A stretch of 64,000 bases of DNA from Turnera subulata (taxonomy: Eukaryota > Streptophyta > Magnoliopsida > Malpighiales > Passifloraceae), in assembly GCA_028386065.3 (NCBI GenBank), contig JAKUCV010007160.1, positions 75,324-139,323 on the forward strand, read 5' to 3'. Numbering within the stretch: position 1 is the first letter of the stretch; each line of letters begins with the position of its first letter. Shown here one piece after another: positions 20,496-30,616 of this stretch. The position numbers and the translations under genes are program-made. Under the pieces are notes generated by a model, which was not told the DNA's origin, searched no databases, and worked only from the letters and a program-made list of their open reading frames with translations.

Positions 20496-22165
20496 TGTTA
20501 GAACTCATGCCTCCTTGTTTCATTTCAGGGTTTTGATAATGACAAACCTTGGCTCAATTGATGACATCTTTGAAGCAAAAAGAAATCAAGCAAAGATCAA
20601 GAGCTCAAACAATGTGATCAATTTGAAGCTACAAGCAAGAAGAGAGAGATGAGTTAGGAACTCAAAATGTACAAGGGCAATGTCAAGCAAAAAGAAGTGA
20701 AGTCAAGAACAATTTGCTCAAGAATTGAAGTCAAGAGTTAAAGTGCAAAAAGAGCAAGAGAAGTTAGGACCCCTTTGTACAAGGTAAAACACTCAACTTC
20801 TCTTAGGCATTGGCTCAAAATAAAACAAGTTTTACTCGTGCATTTCATAGCATCATTTCAATCACAAAATGTGTTTTCAAATAATGAACATCGATGTAGT
20901 AAGTTTAGACATCGATGTTCCTGCCTTTGCACAATTCTTCAAAATAGGCAGAAGGCTCAGAATATCGATATTGGCATCCCAAACATCGATGTTCTAGTGA
21001 CCGTTGCACATAAAAATGGTTTGCCCGATCAAAACATCGATGTTGTGATTTGAGACATCGATGTTCTTCATATTGATTTTTAATCTTTTTGGCAGTAGCT
21101 CCAAAACATCGATGTTGGATTATAAAACATCGATGTTCTTGTGACCGTTGGTCAAAACATCGATGTTGTCATTAAAACATCGATGTTGTGATTTCTTCAA
21201 GGTTTTCCAAAATTTTGCCGAAGCCAAAAAACATCGATGTTGGAAAATTAAACATCGATGTTTCACAAAACATCGATGTTTCATTTTCAAACATCGATGT
21301 TCTGGCATAGACCCTTTTTCATCATATTTTTGCGAAGCCAAAAAACATCGATGTTGGTTTAGAGAACATCGATGTTGTAATGAAAACATCGATGTTGCGC
21401 AGACAAACATCGATGTTCTACTAGCCGTTGGAGCAATAATTTAAAATTGCTGGCTAAAACATCGATGTTTAAAGTGAAAACATCGATGTTTTGCCGTTGT
21501 AGCAGACAACTTTTCAGCACCCACTATGTTTTGTTTAAGGCTGTTTTTGGGTGGATTTAAAACGGCTCTATAACTTTTCAAAGCTATAAATTGAGCATTT
21601 TTAGCTGTGTTTCAAAGTGAATCAACTCTCTACTTACATGCATTCATCTCATACATTCAAATCAATCTTTGTTGAGCCAATATCCTATTGAGGATTTGAG
21701 AGTTGCCTTTTAGAGCTTCATTTGTACACTCACATCTGCTCTTTGAGAGAGACCTCTTGTTTGAGTGATTATTGTATTGTTATACACCTTGAGGGAGGTT
21801 AGTTCCCTTGGTTGATTCTCAAGAAGAGGTGTATATCTTCTTGTGTGAAAAGTCTTAAAGTGAGGTATCTTCAAGCAAGAGAGCTGAAGTTCATGTGACT
21901 TGAACTTTCAGGGTTTAGGATTCTTGTGACTAGAATTCCTAGGTTGTAACGATTTGTTAAGCACCCGTAAACTTAACGTAGATAGTGAAATCTTCAAGTG
22001 AGACTTGAAGGGCTGGATTACCCACACTAGTAGAGTGTGTGTGAACCAGGATAAATTGCTTTTGTCCTTCATTCTTTCAATTCCGCATTTAATTCCTGCT
22101 TATTTCGTTTTTATTCGATTATCGCTATTCACCCCCCTCTCTAGCGAAGGGCTATTGTCCTAACA
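20496..22165 (+). mobile_element. 3-prime LTR of element 3b
   Basis: It is 1670 bp, from TGTTAGAACTC to CCTAACA, with palindrome cores from 20890 to 21482. The pair at 20964 carries a symmetric double change (AATATCGATATT). One spacer is 18 bp (21254 to 21272), where the 5-prime LTR has 52 bp. Confidence 0.9.
20888..21488. repeat. Paired-palindrome array in the 3b 3-prime LTR
   Basis: There are about 20 palindromes with core starts 20890/20911, 20964/20985, 21036/21057, 21108/21129, 21159/21179, 21233/21254, 21272/21293, 21347/21368/21388/21409 and 21461/21482. The intra-pair spacing is again 20-21 bp. Confidence 0.95.
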
Positions 22166-22922
22166 CGTGGATGATGGCATGAAGCACCTTCTCATCTTCT
22201 ACGGACATTATGGTGTGATTTCCAGCTCTTGGCTTAATCACCCGGGTTAGAAGGTAGAAGACAACTCGGTATTCCAGGTTGATTGAGTGAATTGTTGGCC
22301 TTCCAGAGTGGTTGCAGACATTCTCCGTGAAGCCGAGCTCGTTTAGGAGAGTGGCTTCATATTTTGTGAGCCAATGGTCACCTCCATAAGCTGAGATATG
22401 CTTACCCTGGTATGGCAGTTCGGCAAGCGTCCCGAAGTCTTCCAAAGTCATGGTTATGGAGACTCCATTGACGTGAGCATAAAGAACATCACCATCTCGG
22501 CAGAGAGTGGAGTAGAAGGCTCGGATGAAATCTGCACCATACTGGAATTGTCTTCTAGTCACAAACTCCCACAATCTGGATTCCCGAAGATGTCCTTCAA
22601 TCTGTGTATACTTCTTTTTTTTCGGGTAATCCTCCGAAAGGTAACGAAGGGGTGCAATTGCACATTTGGCGAAGATGGTCTAGAAATGATTGAGCTCAGT
22701 TTTGGAAGAGAACCAGACGAAAGATCCTTCTACAACAAATTGTGGAGCTGAGCTTGAGGATCCTCCTCTTTTCTTTGAGTGTTTTTCGTTCATGGGAGAT
22801 TTCCCTTTGGAAGCTTTCTTTCCACCTACCATACTTGAAGGAAATGAGAAGAAGAATGGAATTTTGAGAATAGAAGTAGAATGAGTGAAGAGTGTAGTGT
22901 GTGGAAATGAGAAAGGAGGCAT

Positions 22923-23270
22923 GTATATATATATGGGAGCCAAAATAGAGTTGTTGGAGCATTGAAGTCAGTCTCCAACGGCTATATTTTTTAAAAAATA
23001 ACGGTCAAACATCGATGTTGGGTAGGGAAACATCGATGTTTCAAGCTTTTTGGATTGAAATTTTAATGACTCCAACAGCAAAACATCGATGTTGTGATTA
23101 TGAAACATCGATGTTGAGAAGATTCTGGAATGAAAAATACACCCTGAACATCGATGTTTTGGTACGAAACATCGATGTTGTATGCATTCTGTCAAAGTCT
23201 TGAGCGTGCACTTTATGGAACATCGATGTTGGGCTCCTGAACATCGATGTTATGGTGTTGAACATCGTGT
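22923..23270 (-). promoter_or_regulatory. Internal promoter region of element 3a: TATA box and palindromes
   Basis: On the minus strand a TATATATATA box (22934-22923) lies about 90 bp upstream of the ATG of the separate ORF (22832). Upstream of it are AACATCGATGTT copies from about 23270 to 23008, in pairs. The layout matches the region upstream of the intact ORF in element 3c (43288-43824). That such a region is kept in two elements suggests the ORF is transcribed from its own promoter; this is inference. Confidence 0.6.
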
Positions 23271-23354
23271 TTGCTTTCTCGGCAAGTCTTATTCCCCCTA
23301 TCTTTTGGCCAAAGTAAGGGGTACCTGCAAAACAAACTTGTACATATACAAACA

Positions 23355-23630
23355 CTATAATATCTGGCCTACTTGCTCTTCTTCTTCGTCGTGCGATGAC
23401 ATCTTCTCAATAGTACCTGCAAGATCATCACAAAAATCCTTTCTCACCAAGCGAGTATCATTTTCTGCAAGTACTACATGAGGAGACTCCTCAATAGTTA
23501 AAGTACGTTTATTTAAAACTCCATATGCCTTATTTATAAGAACTTGAATGCTTCTCTGGTCATGTGCTTGGAGCATCCGCAATCAAGGTACCAAAGTACA
23601 CTTGATGCCTTCAAGCATACTTACATAAAG
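23355..23630 (-). pseudogene. Pol scrap in element 3a: protease start joined to integrase C-terminus
   Basis: On the minus strand the protease start (LDCGCSKHMTREAF, about 23590-23545) is joined directly to a segment like the end of integrase (INKAYGVLNKRTLTIEESPHVV). An intact family 2 copy of that segment is at 26118-26175. The active site reads DCG instead of DSG. A large deletion therefore removed the protease body and the integrase core. It is direct evidence that the family descends from a pol-bearing ancestor. Confidence 0.75.
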
Positions 23631-23633
23631 AAT

Positions 23634-24795
23634 TTAATGAGTTTTTGGTACCCAAACCATCTTGGGTCCTTGAGTGTTAGAGGCATAATAGTAGTGAGCT
23701 TCTTCTTGTGCCCAATGCCTATGCCTAGTGAAACAAACAGGAGCTATATGTCCTATTCTATTGCAATAATGGCAAGTGGCATTTGGATTATGCATTCTCC
23801 GAGGTTGATAGTAATTACTAGGTTGTCTATGTCTGTTTACTCTACTAGTCTTGTTTTCCTTTGTTTGAGCCTTAGGTTTTCTAGGTTTAGACTCAAATTT
23901 CTTCCTTTTAGGTTCATTCTTAAAACCTAGTCCATACTTAGTCGATTGTAAGTTATCTAAAATAGAACTCAACTTCTTTTGAGGGGTGTTGAACTTCTTT
24001 AAGGTGGTTTCAAGTTTTTCAACTTGTTCCTTTAAAGAGTTACATGATGAACATTCCCTAGGTGAGTTCTCGGGTTTGTTAGCACTTCTTTTTCGAAAAA
24101 CTTGTTTTCTTCCTTCAGTTTTTCGTTTTCACTGGACAACTTCTCAACATCTTTTTCTAATATCGTAAGTTGTTTCTTTAAATCTTTGTTGATTTTAGAT
24201 GCACTAACATATTCTCCATAGAGTTGATCAAAAGCATTTTGTAATTCCTCATAAGTGAAAGCTTCATTTGGGAGAGTAGTACTTACCTCTTCTGGCGGTT
24301 CTTCCTGTGCCATGAGACAAAGGTTGGCCATTTCCTCTTCCTCGCTGTCGGTTAACTCATCACCAGAATCACCTCCCCAAGAGATATACGCTCGTTGCTT
24401 CTTGTAGGGCTTCTTCTCCTTGCCTTCCTTTGCTTTAGGGCACTTGGGTTTGATGTGCCCAACTTCTCCGCACCCATAGCCCTTGGGCCTATCGGATTGC
24501 TTCCTTCCTTTCTTCTCAAGTTCTTTTCTCATGAACTTGTGGAATTTTCGGAAGATAGGTCCGAATTCTTGATCATCCTCACTGGGGTCAATCTTAGTGA
24601 GCTCTTGGGTCGTGGAAGTGGAAGCCTTTAGGGCTATATCTTTCTTCTTTTGTTCCTGCAAAGAGGGTTTAAGAATAGTGGATTCATAAGTGAGAAGGTT
24701 ACCTCTAAGCCCGTCAATGGTTGTGTTTGAAGTCCCGATGTTTTCATTAATTGCGTCGGCTTTGGAACGCCATTCAGGAGTGAGGAATATACCAT
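23634..24795 (-). pseudogene. Gag of element 3a, N-terminus missing
   Basis: On the minus strand this begins in the middle of Gag (about 24795). It contains the end of the UBN2 domain, a first zinc knuckle whose first cysteine is Tyr (YGCGEVGHIKPKC, about 24478-24440), an acidic region with ANLCLMAQEE and a coiled coil. The second knuckle, CHYCNRIGHIAPVC (about 23790-23750), and the MVWVPK terminus follow. One frameshift lies near 24085. Unlike 3b and 3c it keeps the centre of Gag, so it is closer to the ancestral form. Its 5-prime end is fused to LTR sequence at 24796, a deletion that removed the primer-binding site. Confidence 0.8.
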
Positions 24796-24796
24796 T

Positions 24797-25163
24797 CGAT
24801 GTTTTGAGCTTCTGCCGCTTTTTGATAAATCATTCCAAAACAACAACATCGATGTTGGAAAATCAAACATCGATGTTTAGATCTCAAAAATCATTTTCAT
24901 GATTGATAAAAAAAAATGCTATTTTGATGCATGAGGAAAATTAATTTTGTTTGAGCTAATATCTTAGAAGAATTTGAGTGCTAACCTTGTACAATTAAGT
25001 TCTTAAATCTTCTAGTTTTTCACTTCAACTCTTGTGCTCTTCTTCACTTCAATTTTGTGCTCTTTGAGTGATTTCTTTTTGCTTCGGGTTTGTCGTCATT
25101 TGAATCAATGTCGGTCTGTCAATATCAAAACCTGTATGAGACAAGGAGACATTAGTGCTAACA
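24797..25163 (-). mobile_element. Truncated 5-prime LTR of element 3a
   Basis: It matches 15630-15993 closely and ends CTAACA at 25163. Only the first 367 bp of the LTR (minus strand) remain, with one intact palindrome pair (cores 24848/24869, 21 bp). The element therefore has no 5-prime promoter or primer-binding site. Confidence 0.85.
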
Positions 25164-25850
25164 AAAGGATTCAGAGTTGCTTTTGAATCATCAAGATGTC
25201 TTGTGAGTAGAGTTGATGATGAGAATGTCTTGTTTGTTGGAAAGAGGATTGGTATTCTATATTCTATATGTTTAAATGATGTTACTAATCCTGAGATCAA
25301 GTGCTTGCAAGAATAGATACTCCAACTCTATGGCACAGGAGGCTTGGGCATGCAAAGCTTGAACTTATCTCAATTCTGTCAAAGAAAGAATTGGTCGATG
25401 GTCTGCCAAAGCTAAAGTTTGAAGCAGAAACCAAATGTCAAGCATGTCAGCTTGGTAAACAAATCAAAAATTCTTTTAAGCCAAAACATGTGGTATCAAC
25501 TTCTCGACCTCTTGAACTCCTACATATTGATCTGTTTGGTCCTATGAGAACTGTGAGTCTTGGTGGTAAAAAGTATGCATTTGTTATAATAGATGATTAT
25601 TCTGGATTTACAAGGTTCTTTTTCTTTCTCAAAAGATCATGCATGTCAAGAATTTGGCTCACTAGTTAGGAAGCTACAAAATGAAAAATGATATAAAATT
25701 TCTAAAATTAGAAGTGATCATGGAGGAGAGTTTGATAATTCTATCTTCAATCATTTATGTGAACAAAGTGGAATGAACACACATTTTCGATTCCTAGAAC
25801 ACCTCAATAAAATGGGGTTGTGGAAGGAAGAATTGAATCCTGCAAGAAAT
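25164..25850 (+). pseudogene. Family 2 pol: pre-integrase and integrase core
   Basis: The protease tail resumes (FRVAFESSRCLV), then comes the GAG-pre-integrase zinc motif (WHRRLGH at about 25330, CQACQLGK at about 25437) and the integrase core start HIDLFGPM (about 25528), whose D is the first catalytic residue. A frameshift lies near 25640 and a stop in QNEK-stop-YKI. The second catalytic region survives in another frame (RSDHGGEFDN, about 25712). Further frame breaks follow. It inserted the element DNA; now it is non-functional. Confidence 0.85.
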
Positions 25851-26367
25851 GGCTAGAACTATGCTTAATGAGCATAAGTTACCCACCTATTTCTGGGCTG
25901 AGGATGTGAACACATCATGCTATGCCTTAAATAGAGTCTCCTTGCATCCATTGATTGAAAAAACACCTTGTGAGAATTGGCACGACAGAATGCCAAAGAT
26001 TGCATATTTACGCACATTTGGCTCCAAGTGTTACATTTTGAATACAAAAAATAATGTTGATAAGTTTCAAGCTAAGTTCGATGACGATATATTCCTTGGA
26101 TATTTATTGAGTAGTAAAGCCTATAGGGTATATAATAAAAGGACTATGGTTGTTGAAGAATCTATGCATGTGGTGTTTGATGAGATTAACTTGAATGATG
26201 TTAGTGATGATACAGAAGCTGAGTTTATTCCTGAGAATCATCCACAGGTTATAGATATTGATGAGACAAAAGATGTGCGATTCCCTGATCCAATTGAGAT
26301 TCAACAACATTTAGCTTCTCCCGAGCCAAATTTTCGGAATAGCGATGTACAGCTAAATGTTCTTTAA
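25849..26367 (+). pseudogene. Family 2 pol: integrase C-terminal part
   Basis: This 172-codon open stretch starts in the integrase core (MARTMLNEHKLPTYFWAEDV). It continues through the typical copia segment PCENWHDRMPKIAYLRTFGSKCYI and the FLGY / KAYRVYNKRTMVVEESMHVVFDE block that ends copia integrase. It follows a degenerate stretch, so it is a fragment of pol, not a gene of its own. Confidence 0.85.
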
Positions 26368-26825
26368 TCTGGCAGCCGAGAAACTTAGAAGTTAAAGCAC
26401 CAAGAGGACACTCAACTGAGGCCATATTAGGTGATCCTAGAAGAGGAGTAACCACCATATCCAAATTGCAAAACATCAATACACATCTTGCCTTTTTGTC
26501 TCAAGTTGAGACTAAAAATGCCAAGGATGCCATACTTGAAAATTGGGTGATGGAAATGCAAGAAAAGCTTAATCAGTTCGAGAGGAATAATGTGTGGGAG
26601 GTTGTTGCAAGACCAAATGACCATCCTGTCATTGGAACCAAATGGGTCTTTAGGAACAAGCTTGATGAATCAGGAACTATGGTAAGGAACAAAGCTCGAT
26701 TGGTTGCACAAGGGTACAATCGAGAGGAAGGTATTGACTATGATGAGACTTTTGCACCAGTAGCTAGACTTGAACCTATTCGCATGTTGCTTGCATTTGC
26801 ATCATTTAAATCTTTCAAACTCTAA
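26368..26825 (+). pseudogene. Family 2 pol: start of reverse transcriptase, truncated
   Basis: After the linker, the copia reverse transcriptase N-terminus is recognisable from about 26530 (WVMEMQEKLNQFERNNVWEV, then GTKWVFRNKLDESG, KARLVAQGYNREEGIDYDETFAPVARLE). It ends at FKSFKL (about 26822), before the YVDD active site. The following sequence is unrelated gypsy LTR, so the rest of this element is lost or moved. Confidence 0.88.
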
Positions 26826-27317
26826 CTAAGTGACTAAGCACCCACTTGCCACCTCTTGCCCAAAGCTTGCCACTTGCACAAGCACATTATAGGCATCACA
26901 TTTCCCGTCCAATTGGCTCGTGGCACCTAGCTGCTAGCTTGCACACCAAAAGCCACTAGCAGCCTATTTTCGTGCTACTTGGCTCACTCTGATTGGTCGA
27001 TTTGCCCAATCACGAATTTTCACACCATCGGGCCCAATAGTGCACCAACAAGCACCCCGATGCCGCTGTTGTGCACTATTCTGTACCAACTCGAGCCAAC
27101 GGGTATTGCCTTTGAGCAATTGTTCCACCAATGCACTAATTGCACCGAAGAAACACATTGGCAACACTAACCAACATATGTTGACCAATTCAATTGATCG
27201 GGCTCTTTGTACCTCAAATTCAAGCTCGTGAGCACTATAAGCCATATTCTACGTCAAGAACCATCTCCCATCATATAGGCATCACATTATGCTCCAGGGT
27301 ATGCACGGGGTGTCACA
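26826..27317 (-). mobile_element. Gypsy LTR fragment
   Basis: Read on the minus strand it begins TGTGACACCCCG at 27317, like the TGTCACACCC starts of Tekay/Del LTRs, and ends at 26826 with GGTGCTTAGTCACTTAG. That resembles 57370-57400 in the other gypsy LTR (GGCTGCTTAGTCACCTA). It is a 5-prime LTR piece of about 490 bp. No TSD is visible, and ORFs here are spurious. Confidence 0.55.
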
Positions 27318-29771
27318 AGGTGGATATAAAAGAAGATAGTGCTACAAATACTAGCCAAGACAATGATGTGTTGGACGATTCAATGACTATTGCTGACCCT
27401 GTAGTGCCTACAGAGTCAAGTAAAGGAGGGACTTCAAGCAAATCTATGTGAAAAAGAAATAGAGGAACTAATGGTCTTGTTGCATGTTTAGACCTTCTAA
27501 CCAATGTTGTAGGAGCTACATATAGCAAAAAGTGTGAAGATTTTGGAAAAACTAGTAGATATTTTGGCTTCATCGGAGAGGAAAAAGGATGAGAACAAGA
27601 ATAAGCTCAACGAAGAACTCAAGAAAATTAGGAGCATGTCATCTAACGAGAGATATGAACTGGGCATGTGTAACGCCCCGAAATTTTAATAATTTTATTT
27701 ATGAAAATTTTGAAGTTATTTTTCCAATTTTACCCTCGTAAAAATCTCTTTTGGAATTTTCTTTTGGCCAAAAGACATTTAATTTTCATGAGTCTTTTAA
27801 ATTTGTTCTTAAAGGAATCCCCACCCTATTTCATTTACAAGTTTATTCCTTAATTGGTACTTTAGAATAAACTTTGTGTTTAGGTATGAAACATAAGTAT
27901 TAGAGTAGTATTAACTAATACAACGTAGTTTTGGGAATTCAAAAAAAAAAAAAAATGCACATGTTTTGACCAAGCTTGGCACGCACAATGACAAAATGAT
28001 TTTATGGATGTCCAAAACGCATCGTATGGGTTTGAAGGGTTTTGGTAACACATATTCAAACCCAGTATCTTATCTTTTTCATTCTTTTCTTTTCTCCCAG
28101 CGCCGTTCACACCCTCTCACCCTCTCTTTTTAGATTTCTTTTCCTCTCCTTATTATTCCTTCTCATCGATACCTCTCACTCTCAATTCCTCTAGCTTCAC
28201 TCACTCTCTTTTGCCTGCAACTCCTCGTCGCCTAAGCAATTGTTGTTGCCTCCTTCCCTGATTCTTTCTTTCTCTTCGGTATTGAGCCATGACACATTCG
28301 GGTTTTAATTTGGAGAAGCCTTGTGCTTCTCGTTGAGTGGCAAGGAGGACTCGCCGTCATTCCAGTTGTTGATGGTGGCAGGCTGTTGTGTTTATAACGG
28401 CCGAGTTTTCCTGTGGATAAGGGCAAGGTTGTACCTTGGGTTTTCTAGTTCGTGTCTTGCGATTACCGATCCTGGAACCCGACTATGTTGAGGTAGGAGG
28501 TGGCTTCTCTTCCAAGATGTTTCTAACGATCTAGGTGAGGACTTATAAACCTTTGTATGCATTACTGCCTACAATGCTCGGTTAATAGTCTTGGTATATA
28601 AAGTGGTATTAATTGATGGTCTTGAATTGTGTATGCATGCTTGCTTGATGTGCTGATGTTGTTAATTGCAAAGTGTATATATTGATGATATCTTTGATGT
28701 GGTGTGCATGATCTGTGAACTGTGTACCAGTGTGATATAATATGCCTGTCGTGCATGAGTTGTTTTGTGTGTTAAATAATGTGTTATATGGCCTTGTGGT
28801 TCGTGTGGTGGATTGTGGGCTGGAGGCCCGGATTTGAGTTTAAGATGTTAAATCCACACAACCATGTTTGAAACAACGTATGGTACAACTCTTAAAGAAA
28901 TTATAATAAAGTCTACTGTGGGGCTGTTGACCGGTTGGTTCGAGCGGGAAGTAATACCCCTCGGGATGGCATGCGGGTTAGCATGTGGGCCTGTGATGGC
29001 CGGTTCTACCTCCCTCCTTCTACCTCCCCCTTTCTACCTCCCTCTTTCTCTCTGTCTCTCTCTCTCTCTCTATGGATATGTTGGGCTTCGTGCCTGGTTG
29101 TCTGATCAGACGGGACCGAGCTCGACGCACACAGTAGAGGGCCCTAAATAACATACTTAACCTAATAACAAAGAAAATAAGATAAGGAATGATAAGTTTT
29201 GGTTGAAGTCTGATAATGACTTGTGTGTGTATTGTGACTTGTTTGTGCTCTGTGTTTGCTATTGCCTGATGCCGGTGTATTTGTAGTTGATTTGTAATTG
29301 TATATTATTGGTTTATTTGTTTGCGGTGAGACAGTGGTTGGTCTCACCCCCTCACAGTTTTACACAGGTTAGCTGATCGATGATCAGAAGAGCATATCAA
29401 CAGGTGGCGGTGCTTTCCTCTCCTCGGGTCGGATCCATAGAGTTCACTGCATACACGTTATCATATGTATAGTCTTCCGCTGCATACTCATTTTTGTGTA
29501 ATTTGTTGTACAAATGTTCATTGATTATGTTGTTGATATTGTATCCCGGGTAGAAGGGCATTTTGGTCACTTCACATTCTTTAATGGATGATTTGGGATA
29601 CGGGTGTCCCGGGAATGATAAGAGCATTTTGGTCAATCCATAATTAATTTATAACTTATATTAATAAATTGGGACACGGGCGTTTCAGTATGAGACTTGT
29701 TCGTGATTTAGACCTCTTGGATTATTTTCTCATACTTGACGAGGATTATTTTCTCGTACTTGGTGGATCAT
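27318..29771 (+). pseudogene. MYB/SANT-like protein fragment split by a solo LTR
   Basis: From 27318 an open but stop-broken frame (TSQDNDVLDDSMTIADPV, then after a stop near 27450 NRGTNGLVACLDLLTNVVG, with a frame shift near 27580) leads to KLNEELKKIRSMSSNERYELGM at 27668. Beyond the LTR the frame resumes with RLVRDLDLLDYFLILDEDYF and ends at 29769-29771. The C-terminal pattern resembles the tails of plant MYB/SANT-like DNA-binding proteins related to PIF/Harbinger partners, but the family call is tentative. The N-terminal domain is not in the window. Confidence 0.35.
27669..29687 (+). mobile_element. Solo LTR of a Tekay/Del-type gypsy element
   Basis: The LTR is 2019 bp, begins TGTAACGCCCCG and ends GGGCGTTTCA. 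The flanks are GCATG (27664-27668) and GTATG (29688-29692), a 5-bp TSD with one change, and the host reading frame continues across it. No internal region is present, so LTR-LTR recombination removed the rest. It contains an A-run (27942-27954), a pyrimidine-rich leader (about 28080-28270) and a CT microsatellite (about 29047-29073). Confidence 0.85.
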
Positions 29772-29943
29772 AACAAACGAAGAATTTACACTTCCTCCCA
29801 CGTTCGTTGAACCTACCACATCCATAGAATTGCCTCTCTGGATTGTCAGGAGTCACTGAGAGATGCAGCAGTGTTGGACCGCCGCAATCACAAAGACATG
29901 AGACCCACACATGCCAGAAATTGGATGACCTAGATGAACTCAT
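29746..29943 (-). CDS. Small GRF-type zinc-finger ORF
   Basis: This is a 65-codon minus-strand ORF with ATG at 29943. It contains the GRF zinc-finger pattern: CDCGGP at about residues 18-23, then SVTPDNPERQFYGC, and C-K-F-F-V-C-Y-D near residue 55. Plant proteins with a single GRF finger are often short and abundant, many in repeated DNA. It ends within a 24-bp tandem duplication (about 29719-29765) that also overlaps the end of the convergent MYB/SANT-like frame. It may be a truncated member or an element-borne gene. Confidence 0.5.
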   Translation of the reverse strand: MSSSRSSNFWHVWVSCLCDCGGPTLLHLSVTPDNPERQFYGCGRFNERGRKCKFFVCYDPPSTRK

Positions 29944-30616
29944 CTCATCACAGAAAGAAAATAAGAGTTAACAAATCAAGTTAAGTCAAGTCAGTTAGCT
30001 TAAACTAGTTTAAGTAACTTAGTTCAAGTTAGAGAGAAAGAAAAAGGAAGGGAAATTAAGGGGTTTGGGTTGGGTGGGAGAGAGAGGCAGGAAAAAGTTA
30101 GGGTTCAATTTGGGCAATTGGAAGGACCCAGGACGAAACGGGTTCGGGGTGCACACTTCGGGGATAATGGAACTGTAGACATGGTTCGGATGGGAGTGGA
30201 TCCCCCCCAACCCACACACAAACACACACGCCAGATGTCAACTTCCGATACAACCACCTCATCCAAGAGCGCCAACCGGGTGCGCATTGCCACATGGACT
30301 GTTCGTACATGTCCAAGTTAGCGGCGGGCACGCGCCAATTAGGCCAAGCAATACTCCAATTTTCACTTTGGGAAAATTGAACAACTTAGAATATAAATTG
30401 AACCAAATTGGTTAACTTGGGTGGAAAATCGACAATTTTGTAACCTGTACCCAATTTGAATATTTTGGAATAACATATGGGGCATAAAAGTAGTTTTTTC
30501 TATCTTTTTTTTACGCATATCCGCCCCTAAAACTAAAAGATCCAAACACAGGGTAATATCCTTTTGTCAAATACATATCCTTTGGGAAACCTAAGGAAGA
30601 AAAATCAAGAGCATCT
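29944..30616. other. Non-coding stretch
   Basis: No supported gene. It contains a perfect 16-bp palindrome CTTAAACTAGTTTAAG (29999-30014) inside a run of AGTTAG/TTAACT-like words. On the minus strand it would be the upstream region of the GRF ORF. Several overlapping short ORFs at 30070-30331 on both strands have no recognisable domain. Confidence 0.5.

Larger units (their letters stand above)
16836..22165 (+). mobile_element. Family 3 copia element 3b, complete but non-autonomous
   Basis: The element is 5330 bp with two near-identical LTRs (16836-18473 and 20496-22165), a primer-binding site, one gag ORF, a protease stub and polypurine tracts. A perfect 5-bp TSD CGTGG flanks it (16831-16835 and 22166-22170) and the interrupted ORF of 3a resumes across it. 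Reverse transcriptase, RNase H and integrase are absent, so it must have been moved by enzymes from another element. Confidence 0.93.
16217..22832 (-). pseudogene. Separate 3-prime ORF of element 3a (homolog of 43963-45183), split by element 3b
   Basis: On the minus strand the reading frame starts at ATG 22832 (MVGGKK), runs to 22166, is interrupted by element 3b, and continues from 16835 to the stop at about 16217. The two parts align along their whole length with the intact 406-codon ORF of element 3c, including FVTRR, GADFIRAFYSTL, PTIHSINLEYRV and the C-terminal RVIERIDTEVQRQGH and acidic tail. Two nonsense codons are visible, at about 22680 and near 16618. The frame is otherwise kept, so it decayed only recently or was held for some time. 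An upstream TATA box and palindromes lie at 22923-23270. Its role is unknown; see the intact copy. Confidence 0.8.
8140..25163 (-). mobile_element. Family 3 copia element 3a, minus strand, hosting two nested elements
   Basis: On the minus strand this element has a truncated 5-prime LTR (24797-25163), gag (24795-23634), a pol scrap (about 23630-23355), an internal promoter with paired palindromes, a separate ORF (22832-16217), a polypurine tract and a 3-prime LTR (15993-8140). It carries two later insertions, an Athila-like element in the 3-prime LTR and element 3b in the separate ORF. The flanks share AAAG (8136-8139 and 25164-25167) and the family 2 pol frame resumes after it. The TSD is one base short of the usual five; an A of the LTR end may overlap it. 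Confidence 0.85.
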
